Below, piece by piece: positions 35,561 through 44,147 of a DNA stretch of 64,000 bases. Below the pieces are notes generated by a model, which made no database searches, was not told the DNA's origin, and saw nothing but the letters and a program-made list of their open reading frames with translations. The position numbers and the translations under genes are program-made. Within the stretch, counting starts at the first letter, position 1; every line of letters starts with the position of its first letter. Source of the DNA: CAYNRG01 sp047973125 (GTDB lineage: Bacteria > Bacillota_I > Bacilli_A > Erysipelotrichales > Erysipelotrichaceae); assembly GCA_047973125.1 (NCBI GenBank), contig JBKEBK010000003.1:1-64000 (forward strand). Reading direction: 5' to 3'.

Positions 35561-35584
35561 ATTCTCGCTCAGCGAGATTTTTTA
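35561..35584 (+). terminator. Intrinsic terminator after YitT gene
   Basis: TCTCGCT and AGCGAGA with a T-run; nearly a copy of the terminator at 34711. Confidence 0.85.
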
Positions 35585-35715
35585 TTATGTTAATGAATCA
35601 AGAAGAAATAACTTATTTTAAAATATTATTTAGTTGTTTGAGCGTTGTACTTAACTGAATTAATTTCTAATTCAGATAAACTAAAGACTCCAGTTGACTC
35701 ATCTTACTTAATAAT

Positions 35716-35744
35716 TTGATTTAGTTTTCTTTAGAGGATATAAT
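35716..35744 (+). promoter_or_regulatory. Sigma-A promoter of the helicase gene
   Basis: TTGATT (35716-35721), exactly 17 nt, then a perfect TATAAT (35739-35744). The rest of the 35.5-35.8 kb gap shows only the terminator and AT-rich sequence. Confidence 0.75.
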
Positions 35745-35782
35745 TTATAATATAAAATAAAATTAAAAATGGAGACTACTAT

Positions 35783-38755
35783 ATGGATGAGAATACAATT
35801 AAAATGACTGAATACTTTCTTAGTGTTTTAAAGGCGCAATCAATGAGTAAGGTAATTGTAAAAAAGGATACAAATAATTCGTTAAATTATGATGAGTTAG
35901 AGGAAGGTGAAGTTAATCAGGAAACTCTTAAAATTTTTGAAGAAAGTTTTGAAAAAATAAAAAAATTAAAAAATAATCATAATAATGATGTAAATGATAA
36001 TAATGATGTAAATGATAATGATGATAGTAGATTGAAGGTATTAATATGTGTTAATACAATTGCTAGTGCAGATGCTAATGCTAATGTAAAAGTAAAAAGT
36101 AAATCAGAATGGGTTTATTATATTCCAGCACTTTTAAGTGAAAATGGCAAACTTGAATATGATACAGTTAGTAGAAGAGTGCCGTGGTTTCCAAGAGGAT
36201 TACTAATGCCGATAATTGAAGAAGATTTAGCTATAGGGAATTTAAATGAGTATGAAGAATATATATCTAAGAAAGTAAGTAATTTATATGAAGAAAATAA
36301 AATATGGGAGCACTATGTTGAATTTTATGAAGGATTATATAGGGTTACGACTGGAAGTGATTTAAGTGAAAAATGTATTAAAAATGCAAAAGGTGTAAAA
36401 TTTTGTTTAAACAATAGGATTTGTATCGTAGAGGATAAGACAATTAACTCAACTTTTAATATAAAACGTTTATATGAAACTTTAATTAATGTTAATGCTA
36501 AATCGTTGCCACTATATGAGCAAATTGTGAATATGGATGGAAAAAAAGAAAAGGCGTATGTTAAAAATGATCTATCATCAATGATCAACCATCATGCAAC
36601 TATGAATAAAAAATATTGTCTTTCACAGTCCCAAAGAGACTGCATTAATCATTTGAATGCACTGGAAGATGGAGAAGTGCTTGCAGTAAGTGGCCCGCCG
36701 GGAACTGGTAAGACCACATTAATTCAAACAGTTGTTGCAGACATGTTTGTAAAGCGTGCTCTTAATCAAGAAAATCCACCAATTATTGTAGCGACTTCCG
36801 CAAATAATAAAGCAATAACTAATATTATAGATTCATTTAGTCAAACAGAAGGTGAAAACTACTTTGAAAAAAGATGGATAGAAGGAGTAAAAGACTTTGC
36901 TTGTTACTTTCCATCTGATAGTCAGTTTAGTAAATTAAAGAAAGACAAATATCACATAATGACTAAAAAAAATCCTAGTTTTTATATTAATCTTAAAGAT
37001 AACTTAGAAAATTCAAAACAAAAAATGATTGATAATTGTAGTAAATATTTTAATAAAAAATTTGACAAAATTGAAGGATGTCGAGATAGGCTGTTAGATG
37101 AATTAGTATACATAAATAATAGTAAAGATAAAATTATTGAGAAGGCATTCAAAATTTCAGATATAGAAAATGAATTAGAACGTCAAAATAGTGAGCTTAA
37201 AAAAATTGATGATAACATTAGAGAACAAGAACCTAAAGAAAAAAATATAAGTAATAGAAAAACAGCATGGGAAGAAAAGTATAAAGAAATCCCAAATAAT
37301 CATAAATTAGATTATATTTTTGGGAAAAAAGAAGTAATTGAAAATATAATAAGAGAATTTATCAATGATGATGAAAAAGAGTTCATTAATACAAAAATTG
37401 GTTTTAAAGGAATAAAAAAGATATATAGAAACAAGCATAAGTCGATAGAAGATAGTTTGGATTTTTTAAGAAGAGAAAAAAAGATAATAGAAGATAAAAT
37501 AAAGCAATATAGTGATGGAAAGTTATTGGTATATAGAGAAATTTGTAATGAGATAATTAGATTGAGAAGCCATGGTATAAATATTACTAGTCAAGATTTA
37601 GATGGAAAAACCCTCAATGAAGTAGTAGATACTCATCATCGTTTTGTATCATTTTGGCTTGCGGTTCATTATTATGAGTGTAGATGGTTACTAAAGGCTA
37701 GTCAAACAAGTAGTTATGAAATCGGTAATTTAAATCAACTTTACTCTGAGTTAAGCATGTTAATGCCGTGTTTTGTAATGACGTTTTACAAACTTCCTTC
37801 AATGTTTTATGAAGGGCAAAGTAATGATCACTTTACTACTAATGGTTACTCGCTTGGGCATATAGACTTATTAATTGTAGATGAAGCTGGACAGGTAACG
37901 CCTGAGATTGCTGTTGCATCTTTTGCTCTTGCTAAAAAGGCTTTAATTGTAGGAGATGTAAATCAAATTCAGCCGATATGGAATGTTTCAAAATCACTGG
38001 ATAATTCTTTAGTTGCAGATAAAAAATTTATAAGTGAAGAAGGTAAATCTATTAGTATGGAAGAAAATGATTTAAATTGTTCAAGCTCAAGCTTAATGAA
38101 GGTTGCACTAAATAGATGCCAATATGGTGAAAATAACCAGGGGCTTTTTCTAAAAGAGCATCGTCGCTGTTTTAATGAAATAATAGCGTATTCAAATGAA
38201 TTGGTTTATGGCAATAAAATTAATCCCTTAAGAGGAAGTGGCCAAGAAGGTAATAATTCAATTAACAATTTAGTTAATATTGGACATAAACAAGTTTGCT
38301 CTAAAACATCAAAAATACAATACAGAAGTAGATACAATGATAATGAAGCGGAAGCTATTGCAAAGTGGCTGAGTGATAACTTTGAAAATATTAAGAGTGC
38401 CTACCAAAATGAACTAGAAAATAGTCTTGTTGGAATTATTACACCATTTAAAGCGCAAGCAAATATTATAAGGGAAAAAATTAAGAATAAAAACATAGAT
38501 ATAGGAACAATTCATTCTTTTCAAGGAGCAGAGAAAAGAATTATTATCCTATCAACCGTGTATGGTAGTAAAGAGGGTTGTTATTTTATAGATCAAAATA
38601 AATCCATGATGAATGTTGCGGTATCTCGTGCTAAGGATCATTTTCTAGTTTTTGGTGATATTGGATGTTTAAATAATGATGGTAGTAGTGCAAGTGGTTT
38701 ATTAAGGAAATACATTGAAAAAAATATAGTAGTAGATGATATAATACTGAAATAG
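35783..38755 (+). CDS. Large SF1 (Upf1/DNA2-like) helicase
   Basis: A 990-residue superfamily 1 helicase. Motif I is VSGPPGTGKTTLIQT near residue 305. Motif II is DLLIVDEAGQVTPE near 697, and motif III is LIVGDVNQIQPIW. KEHRRCFNEII is motif IV-like. Motif V is GTIHSFQGAEKRIIILS, and motif VI is MNVAVSRAKDHFLVFG. The DEAG box and the layout match the DNA2/NAM7 (AAA_11/AAA_12) group. Residues 400-600, between motifs I and II, are highly charged and probably coiled coil. The first 300 residues are unassigned and include an Asn/Asp-rich repeat. Relatives occur alone or in defence loci; here no nuclease or partner is adjacent, so its role is open. Confidence 0.88.
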   Translation: MDENTIKMTEYFLSVLKAQSMSKVIVKKDTNNSLNYDELEEGEVNQETLKIFEESFEKIKKLKNNHNNDVNDNNDVNDNDDSRLKVLICVNTIASADANANVKVKSKSEWVYYIPALLSENGKLEYDTVSRRVPWFPRGLLMPIIEEDLAIGNLNEYEEYISKKVSNLYEENKIWEHYVEFYEGLYRVTTGSDLSEKCIKNAKGVKFCLNNRICIVEDKTINSTFNIKRLYETLINVNAKSLPLYEQIVNMDGKKEKAYVKNDLSSMINHHATMNKKYCLSQSQRDCINHLNALEDGEVLAVSGPPGTGKTTLIQTVVADMFVKRALNQENPPIIVATSANNKAITNIIDSFSQTEGENYFEKRWIEGVKDFACYFPSDSQFSKLKKDKYHIMTKKNPSFYINLKDNLENSKQKMIDNCSKYFNKKFDKIEGCRDRLLDELVYINNSKDKIIEKAFKISDIENELERQNSELKKIDDNIREQEPKEKNISNRKTAWEEKYKEIPNNHKLDYIFGKKEVIENIIREFINDDEKEFINTKIGFKGIKKIYRNKHKSIEDSLDFLRREKKIIEDKIKQYSDGKLLVYREICNEIIRLRSHGINITSQDLDGKTLNEVVDTHHRFVSFWLAVHYYECRWLLKASQTSSYEIGNLNQLYSELSMLMPCFVMTFYKLPSMFYEGQSNDHFTTNGYSLGHIDLLIVDEAGQVTPEIAVASFALAKKALIVGDVNQIQPIWNVSKSLDNSLVADKKFISEEGKSISMEENDLNCSSSSLMKVALNRCQYGENNQGLFLKEHRRCFNEIIAYSNELVYGNKINPLRGSGQEGNNSINNLVNIGHKQVCSKTSKIQYRSRYNDNEAEAIAKWLSDNFENIKSAYQNELENSLVGIITPFKAQANIIREKIKNKNIDIGTIHSFQGAEKRIIILSTVYGSKEGCYFIDQNKSMMNVAVSRAKDHFLVFGDIGCLNNDGSSASGLLRKYIEKNIVVDDIILK
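35981..36016 (+). repeat. Tandem 18-bp in-frame repeat in helicase N-terminus
   Basis: Two perfect copies of AATAATGATGTAAATGAT (35981-35998 and 35999-36016) followed by a partial third. Each encodes six residues (NNDVND). Copy-number change would not shift the frame. Confidence 0.85.
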
Positions 38756-38777
38756 GATTGATTTAAATCTTGAAAGA

Positions 38778-38806
38778 TTGTTAATATTTTTATATAATTG
38801 TATAAA
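38778..38806 (+). promoter_or_regulatory. Promoter of the metS T-box transcript
   Basis: TTGTTA (38778-38783), 17 nt, TATAAA (38801-38806), placed just ahead of the T-box leader. Confidence 0.6.
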
Positions 38807-38814
38807 GGCAATGA

Positions 38815-39020
38815 TAAGAAAAGTAATATTTGTATTTCTTTATAGAGAGTCTACATTTGGTGTAAGTAGATAAGAAAAAAATATGAAAATGGTCTTGGAG
38901 CTTTTTATCTGATATGTAGGATAAAACGTTGATCGCGTTAAGATAATTAAGAGTATACAATTATTGTATAAAATAAGGTGGTAACGCGTTAATTAAACGT
39001 CCTTTGTTAGGGGCGTTTTT
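38815..39020 (+). promoter_or_regulatory. T-box riboswitch (methionine) ahead of metS
   Basis: The leader has AGAGAG at the start of stem I, an apical hairpin (TCTAC with GTAGA), a specifier ATG followed by A at 38883-38885, and the T-box sequence AAGGTGGTAACGCG (38975-38988). Its TGGT bulge would pair with a tRNA 3' end ACCA. The antiterminator (AAGG with CCTT, ACG with CGT) and the terminator (AAACGTCC with GGGGCGTTT plus T-run, 38995-39020) are mutually exclusive. The ATG specifier agrees with the downstream methionyl-tRNA synthetase. Uncharged tRNA-Met should allow read-through. Confidence 0.93.
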
Positions 39021-39041
39021 ATATTTTAGGAGGATAAAAAA

Positions 39042-40946
39042 ATGAAAAAAAGAGGAAATTACTACATCACAACAGCAATCCATTATACATCGGGAACACC
39101 CCATGTTGGAAATGTTTATGAGGTAGTATTGGCAGATGCTATTGCTAGGTACAAAAAGATGACTGGTTGGGATGTTTATTTTCAAACAGGATCAGATGAA
39201 CATGGACAAAAGATTGAGGAGAAGGCAAAAGAAGCTAATATGGACACTCAAGCATTTGTTGATGATGTTGTTTTAAAGATAAAGGAACAGTTTGAGTCTT
39301 TAAATGTTGACTATGATGCTTTTGTAAGGACTACAGATCCTAATCATAAGTTACAAGTTCAAAAGATTTTTAAAAAACTATATGATCAAGGTGATATTTA
39401 TAAAGGAGAATATAGTGGTCTATATTGTAAAGACTGCGAAGCATTCTTTACAGAAACACAACTTGTAGATGGTAAGTGTCCTGATTGTAATCGAGAAGTT
39501 CAAAGTGCCAAAGAAGAAGCTTACTTCTTTAAAATGAGTAAATATGCTGATAGACTACTTAAACACATCGAAGAGAACCCTAATTTTATTCAGCCAGAAT
39601 CAAGAAAAAATGAAATGATTAATAATTTTATTAAGCCAGGGCTTCAAGATTTATGTGTTTCAAGAACATCTTTTAAATGGGGAATTCCTGTTGATTTTGA
39701 TGATCGTCATGTTGTCTATGTTTGGATTGATGCCTTAAGCAACTATATAACAGGCCTAGGTTTTGATATGGATGGAAATCATGGTGATTTATATAAAAAG
39801 TTTTGGCCAGCCGATACTCATTTAATTGGTAAGGACATTTTAAGATTTCATACTATTTATTGGCCAATTATGTTAATGGCATTAGATATTGAACTTCCTA
39901 AACAAGTATTTGGTCATCCTTGGTTATTAATTAATGATGGTAAAATGAGTAAGTCTAAGGGTAATAGTATCTACGCTAAAGATCTTGCAGAGTTATTTGG
40001 GGTTGATCAAGTAAGATATCTATTACTTAAAGAAATGCCTTTTGCTCAGGATGGATCATTAACTTATGAGTTAATGATCGAAAGAATCAATTCTGATTTA
40101 GCTAACACTTTGGGTAACTTAGTTAATAGAACAATTACTATGACTAATAAATATTTCCAGGGAAATATTGAAAATACTAAGGTAAATGAAGATATCGATA
40201 ATGAGTTAATAGCACTAGCAAACAAAACAGTAGTATCTGTTGAAGATAAAATGAGCGAATTAAGAGTACAGGATGCTATTAACGACATCTTTACTTTACT
40301 TAGAAGAAGTAACAAGTATATTGATGAGACAACACCATGGATCTTAGGAAAAGATGAAAACATGTATCCTCGTTTAAAGAGTGTTTTATATAATCTTTTA
40401 GAGTGTATCAGAATATCGGCGATACTACTAAAGCCATTTATTCCTGAAACATCTGAGAAAATTTTAAAACAGCTAAATACAAACATGAAAAATTATGATT
40501 CAGTGCTTACCTTTGGTAATCTTGAATCAAATATCAAAGTATGTGAAAAGCCAGAAATATTATTTAATAGATTGGATGAGAAAGAAATCCAAGATAAACT
40601 TGATAACAAGAATAAAAGAGATGGTAAGGAAGAAATTACAATTGATGAGTTTGCAAAGGTTGAAATGCTTGTTGGTGAAGTGCTAAGTTGTAAAAAACAT
40701 CCTAAAGCAGATAAGTTATTAATTTCTGAAGTTTCTTTAAAAGATGAAATAGTACAAATAGTATCAGGCATTGCCCAGTACTATCAACCAGAAGAAATGG
40801 TTGGTAAAAAAGTGGTTGTTGTATCAAATTTAAAGCCAGCAAATTTAAGGGGTGAACTATCTCAAGGAATGATTTTAGCATATGAGAAAAATGGTAAAAT
40901 TCAGGTAGTTGAAACTGATGGAGATGTAGGAACTGCAGTAAGATAA
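39042..40946 (+). CDS. metS: Methionyl-tRNA synthetase
   Basis: Class I synthetase charging tRNA-Met. HIGH-like motif HYTSGTPHVGNVYE near residue 15; zinc-knuckle CKDCEAFF...GKCPDC near 126-145; KMSKSKGNS near 303. The C-terminal domain (from about 530) is the dimerising tRNA-binding EMAP/Trbp111-like domain: FAKVEMLVGEVLSCKKHPKADKLL and SNLKPANLRGELSQGM. At 634 residues it is the full Bacilli-type protein. It is controlled by the Met T-box and has an AGGAGG SD. Confidence 0.97.
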   Translation: MKKRGNYYITTAIHYTSGTPHVGNVYEVVLADAIARYKKMTGWDVYFQTGSDEHGQKIEEKAKEANMDTQAFVDDVVLKIKEQFESLNVDYDAFVRTTDPNHKLQVQKIFKKLYDQGDIYKGEYSGLYCKDCEAFFTETQLVDGKCPDCNREVQSAKEEAYFFKMSKYADRLLKHIEENPNFIQPESRKNEMINNFIKPGLQDLCVSRTSFKWGIPVDFDDRHVVYVWIDALSNYITGLGFDMDGNHGDLYKKFWPADTHLIGKDILRFHTIYWPIMLMALDIELPKQVFGHPWLLINDGKMSKSKGNSIYAKDLAELFGVDQVRYLLLKEMPFAQDGSLTYELMIERINSDLANTLGNLVNRTITMTNKYFQGNIENTKVNEDIDNELIALANKTVVSVEDKMSELRVQDAINDIFTLLRRSNKYIDETTPWILGKDENMYPRLKSVLYNLLECIRISAILLKPFIPETSEKILKQLNTNMKNYDSVLTFGNLESNIKVCEKPEILFNRLDEKEIQDKLDNKNKRDGKEEITIDEFAKVEMLVGEVLSCKKHPKADKLLISEVSLKDEIVQIVSGIAQYYQPEEMVGKKVVVVSNLKPANLRGELSQGMILAYEKNGKIQVVETDGDVGTAVR

Positions 40947-40992
40947 ATGCAAGATGATGAAATATGAAAAAAGTATCACAAATATGTAAGGG

Positions 40993-41021
40993 TTTACATT
41001 TAGTTTAATTTATGCTATAAT
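40993..41021 (+). promoter_or_regulatory. Strong consensus promoter of secreted-protein cassette
   Basis: TTTACA (40993-40998), exactly 17 nt, then TATAAT (41016-41021) preceded by TGC, giving an extended -10. One of the best promoters in the window; an AAGGAAGGTG SD follows. Confidence 0.85.
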
Positions 41022-41047
41022 AGTGTCATAAAGGAAGGTGTTATAAA

Positions 41048-41563
41048 ATGAAAAAGTTTAAAAGATTATTTAATTTATTTAGTGTGCTCATTTTAATACT
41101 TTCTTCTGCCTTTATGAATATTAGTGCAATAGAAATAAAGGATAAACCCGAGGAAATTATTATAAATGAGAATGAGGTTACTGAAAGATATTCTTTATCC
41201 TCTGAAGAATTTTATAAGTTGGAAAAAAGATTATTTGGAATAGGGATTCAAAGAAAGATCGGTGATATACCTGAGAGAGTTTCGCGTAGCTATGGTAGCT
41301 TTAACGCAAGTTCGGCTGCAACATTGGCTTTATCTTTACTTGGATTGGGTTTTCCAAGTATACAAGCTGCGACAGGCATAGCTGGTGCAATAATAGGTGT
41401 TACAGATGTTACGGTTTATTATACTTCGATCTACACTCTAAGAAGAGAAGATGGAGTCTTATATGTTAAGCAAGAATGGAAGTTTTATTCTAACTCTAGT
41501 AGAACAAAGTATATAACAAACTACGTAATTAGTAGGGAGTATTCTGACAATGGACTTGACTAA
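41048..41563 (+). CDS. Secreted protein of unknown family
   Basis: A Sec-type signal peptide (KKFKRLFNLFSVLILILSSAFMNISAIE) is expected to be cut near residue 28. The mature part is about 140 residues. Its first part is charged (Glu-rich, then RKIGDIPERVSRSYGS). A Gly/Ala-rich hydrophobic stretch follows (TLALSLLGLGFPSIQAATGIAGAIIGV), and then an aromatic, beta-like tail with YVKQEWKFYSNS. There are no cysteines in the mature part. I do not recognise a family. The hydrophobic core, very strong promoter and two small membrane proteins right behind it recall bacteriocin or secreted-toxin plus immunity cassettes. That is only an analogy. Confidence 0.75.
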   Translation: MKKFKRLFNLFSVLILILSSAFMNISAIEIKDKPEEIIINENEVTERYSLSSEEFYKLEKRLFGIGIQRKIGDIPERVSRSYGSFNASSAATLALSLLGLGFPSIQAATGIAGAIIGVTDVTVYYTSIYTLRREDGVLYVKQEWKFYSNSSRTKYITNYVISREYSDNGLD

Positions 41564-41792
41564 AAGCATTAGAAAGATTTTTGCTTCTCGCAGTGCGTGC
41601 TTTATAGTTATTGCGTTCTATGTGCTTGTAATTTTGTTTTCTGGAATGTTTGATTCTCAATTTGAGCTTGTTGAAAGACTTGTAGTTAGGTTTTACTTTA
41701 TTTCAAGTTTATTCTTGGGAGCTACTCTTGTTGAAATTAAAAGAATAGGAAAAGAAATAAATTTGCATAATAGTAGGCTTAATAATAAGTGA
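41550..41792 (+). CDS. Small membrane protein, two TM segments
   Basis: An 80-residue protein with two hydrophobic segments (about residues 17-34 and 47-63), a basic start (KSIRKIFASR) and a basic tail. It overlaps the end of the secreted-protein gene by 14 nt, so its translation is coupled. No family recognised. Possible roles are immunity or accessory protein for the secreted product. Confidence 0.68.
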   Translation: MDLTKSIRKIFASRSACFIVIAFYVLVILFSGMFDSQFELVERLVVRFYFISSLFLGATLVEIKRIGKEINLHNSRLNNK

Positions 41793-41803
41793 AATAAATA
41801 GAA

Positions 41804-42028
41804 ATGAGAACATATATGAAATTTATTAAAGAACTAACAGCTTCAGTAGCGGCAATGTTATTTGGGGCGTTTGCATTAATTGTTACACTGTTTTCAAAAA
41901 TGATATATGAGTACATAGGCGCTCAAGGTATGCTAATTATGGTATCAGTTGTGATGATTATCGTACATTTAGCATTCTATTACGATCTTAAAAGAGCAAA
42001 GGAAGCTTTAAAAAAAGTTCAAGAATAA
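41804..42028 (+). CDS. Small membrane protein, two TM segments
   Basis: A 74-residue protein with two long hydrophobic segments (about 12-33 and 42-58) and a charged, helical C-terminus (LKRAKEALKKVQE). An alternative ATG at 41816 would shorten it by four residues; neither has a strong SD. It is 11 nt after the preceding small gene and before a terminator, so it completes the three-gene cassette. No family recognised. Confidence 0.65.
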   Translation: MRTYMKFIKELTASVAAMLFGAFALIVTLFSKMIYEYIGAQGMLIMVSVVMIIVHLAFYYDLKRAKEALKKVQE

Positions 42029-42050
42029 AGGCAATCAATTGATTGCCTTT
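42027..42050. terminator. Bidirectional hairpin between cassette and YihY gene
   Basis: AAAGGCAATC and GATTGCCTTT form a perfect 10-bp stem around AATT. It begins inside the last codon of the plus-strand cassette and ends inside the stop of the minus-strand YihY gene, so it can serve both. Confidence 0.75.
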
Positions 42051-42882
42051 AAATATTTTTGAAACTGTTTTTTAAAATATTATCAATTTTATTGAAAAAG
42101 TTTTGATGTTTAAAAATTGGATTAATAACCTTTTTAGCAAAAACAACATTAATGCAGTAACCTGTATAAATTATTGTTGATATAACATAAAGAGATAAAA
42201 GAGTAATTACAAGACTTGATAGAGGTCCATATAGTGTAGCATAAGAGCTAAACTCTCTTACAAAGTATAAAAATAGTAGCCCTGTAAGAATTAGCGATAT
42301 GGAGGTAAATATTGTTCCATATATTCCATAATTTAAGGGTCTTTTTTCAAAGGTCAGAGTTCTAAAGAAAATAAATAGTACAATAAATAATGTTACGATA
42401 CTAGTAATTACCTTAATGCTTCCAATTATTGGTACAAAAGCAAAAAACAAACCTAAAGCAAAGAAGGATGTTAAAAGCAGTAAGAAGACAAGGATGCTTT
42501 TTATTCTGATGATAATTTTTGGAAACATAAAATTTTCATATTTCGCACTTATTAACATAAATGAGTAGATACTTCTACTTGCTAAATATAGTGCGATTAC
42601 AATAGACACAATTAAAGTAATTCCACTTGGTGATGATTGTGATGAAATATAGTCAATAAATGGAATTATTAAATCTTGTGGGATAAAGCGATATAGATAG
42701 TTTAGGGTTGATTCTATACTGAAAAAAATTGATTTTTGAAATAATAATACGATTGCTAAAAGTACTGGTAAAAGTGAAAGCAATAGTCCATAAGCAAGGG
42801 AGTATCTAAAAAGACTACCTTCTAAAGAGAAGACCATTTTGTAAATTGCTTTTATTTTTAAGATAAACTCTTTATTTTTCAT
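42049..42882 (-). CDS. YihY/BrkB-family membrane protein
   Basis: A 277-residue membrane protein with about six hydrophobic segments. FRYSLAYGLLLSLLPVLLAIVLLF, the short SRSIYSFMLISAKYENF stretch and the final LYGPLSSLVITLLSLYVIS... region match the YihY/BrkB family. The function is uncertain: some members were called ribonuclease BN in error, and transport has been suggested. It is monocistronic, convergent with the small-protein cassette. Confidence 0.85.
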   Translation of the reverse strand: MKNKEFILKIKAIYKMVFSLEGSLFRYSLAYGLLLSLLPVLLAIVLLFQKSIFFSIESTLNYLYRFIPQDLIIPFIDYISSQSSPSGITLIVSIVIALYLASRSIYSFMLISAKYENFMFPKIIIRIKSILVFLLLLTSFFALGLFFAFVPIIGSIKVITSIVTLFIVLFIFFRTLTFEKRPLNYGIYGTIFTSISLILTGLLFLYFVREFSSYATLYGPLSSLVITLLSLYVISTIIYTGYCINVVFAKKVINPIFKHQNFFNKIDNILKNSFKNI

Positions 42883-42945
42883 TTAATACCTACTTTACTC
42901 TAAATGAATTGTATTACTTTATAAGGTTTTTTTCAATTAAAAATT

Positions 42946-42973
42946 AAAAAAGAGTAGATAATATACTCTTTTT
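42946..42973 (-). terminator. Intrinsic terminator of DeoR-ADH operon
   Basis: On the minus strand AAAAAGAGTA pairs with TACTCTTTTT plus a T-tail, overlapping the end of the alcohol dehydrogenase gene. Confidence 0.8.
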
Positions 42974-44138
42974 AAAGGGCTAATGTAAGGATATCAATAA
43001 TATCCTCATTGTATAGTTTAATATAATGACCAATAGGATTTTTGTTATTGTTGGTTGCTCTATTTGCCATGATATTAAAGTGTTTCTTATCAATATTTAG
43101 TTGAGAAAGCGAAACTTTTAAGTCTAAACCTGAAAAGAAGTGCTTTAACTCTTTTGCAAGTAGGAATGCTAACTCCTCATGAGAGTGGGTTAAAGGATCA
43201 TAATTAAATACTCGACAAGCTAGTTGTGCTAGTTTAAATGGATTCTTCTCAGCTACATACTTACACCAAGCAATAAATACAATAGCCATTCCTTCACCAT
43301 GAGTTACATTATATTGAGCACTTAACTCATGCTCAATTCGATGTGCTCCCCAACAAGATTCTCTTCCCATGTCTAGTGAATTATTATGGGCAATGGTTGA
43401 TAAAATTTGAATTTCTGCTCTAGCATTAATATCACTGGGATTAAGCTTTATTCTTTCAGCATTCAATAATAATGATTTTATAGCTCCTTCAATTAAATAA
43501 TCCGTAGTATCAACGTTTTTAATGTTTGTAAAATATCTTTCTAGTAGGTGCGATAATATATCCGCAATACCACAAAAACTCTGATATGAAGGAAGTGTGA
43601 GGGTGTATTCCGGATTCGCAATAGCAAATTTTGGAATAATGAGTTGGGTTTCAACTCCCTTTTTCTCTAAGCCTTTTGAAATAATGGCAGCATTTGAAGT
43701 TTCGCTTCCACTTGATGGAAGGGTAGATATTACTCCAACTGGTATGGCTGTACTTGGGGTTATGGAAGTGCAAAAGAAATCCCAAGGATCTTTAGGGTAT
43801 GGAATTGATAGTGCAATTGCTTTTGCACTATCGATTGCACTTCCACCACCCACTGCTAAAATAAAGTCTACTCCTTCTTTTTTGCCTAGCTCACTCATTT
43901 CTTTAACTAGCTCAATTTTAGGGTTTGCTACAACTTTTGAACATTTAAATAGATTGATATGTTGTTTACTACAGATATCTTCAATTACAGCCATTATCCC
44001 TAAATCATTAATATAGTCTCCACTATATACAAGTAAAAGATTTTTTACTTGATAAGTGGATAATTCATTTGCTAAATCTGTTTGGATATCTTTAGTAAAG
44101 ATTAATTTTGATGGATTATGATATATAAAATTTTTCAT
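42972..44138 (-). CDS. Iron-containing alcohol dehydrogenase
   Basis: Type III (Fe-dependent) alcohol dehydrogenase of 388 residues. The NAD(P) motif VDFILAVGGGSAIDSAKAIA is near residue 88. The metal site has an Asp and His in GIADILSHLLERYF near 190 and two His in GAHRIEHELSAQYNVTHGEGMAI near 270. It follows the DeoR gene by 9 nt in one operon, divergent from the kinase-isomerase-aldolase genes. In that context it should reduce the aldehyde made by the aldolase (acetaldehyde or methylthioacetaldehyde), regenerating NAD(P)+. This substrate is inferred from context. Confidence 0.9.
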   Translation of the reverse strand: MKNFIYHNPSKLIFTKDIQTDLANELSTYQVKNLLLVYSGDYINDLGIMAVIEDICSKQHINLFKCSKVVANPKIELVKEMSELGKKEGVDFILAVGGGSAIDSAKAIALSIPYPKDPWDFFCTSITPSTAIPVGVISTLPSSGSETSNAAIISKGLEKKGVETQLIIPKFAIANPEYTLTLPSYQSFCGIADILSHLLERYFTNIKNVDTTDYLIEGAIKSLLLNAERIKLNPSDINARAEIQILSTIAHNNSLDMGRESCWGAHRIEHELSAQYNVTHGEGMAIVFIAWCKYVAEKNPFKLAQLACRVFNYDPLTHSHEELAFLLAKELKHFFSGLDLKVSLSQLNIDKKHFNIMANRATNNNKNPIGHYIKLYNEDIIDILTLAL

Positions 44139-44147
44139 TTGGTCTCC

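Noticed and set aside
43597..44016. 139-codon plus-strand frame opposite the iron alcohol dehydrogenase
   Set aside because: Antisense shadow of the conserved NAD-binding region; no start signals.
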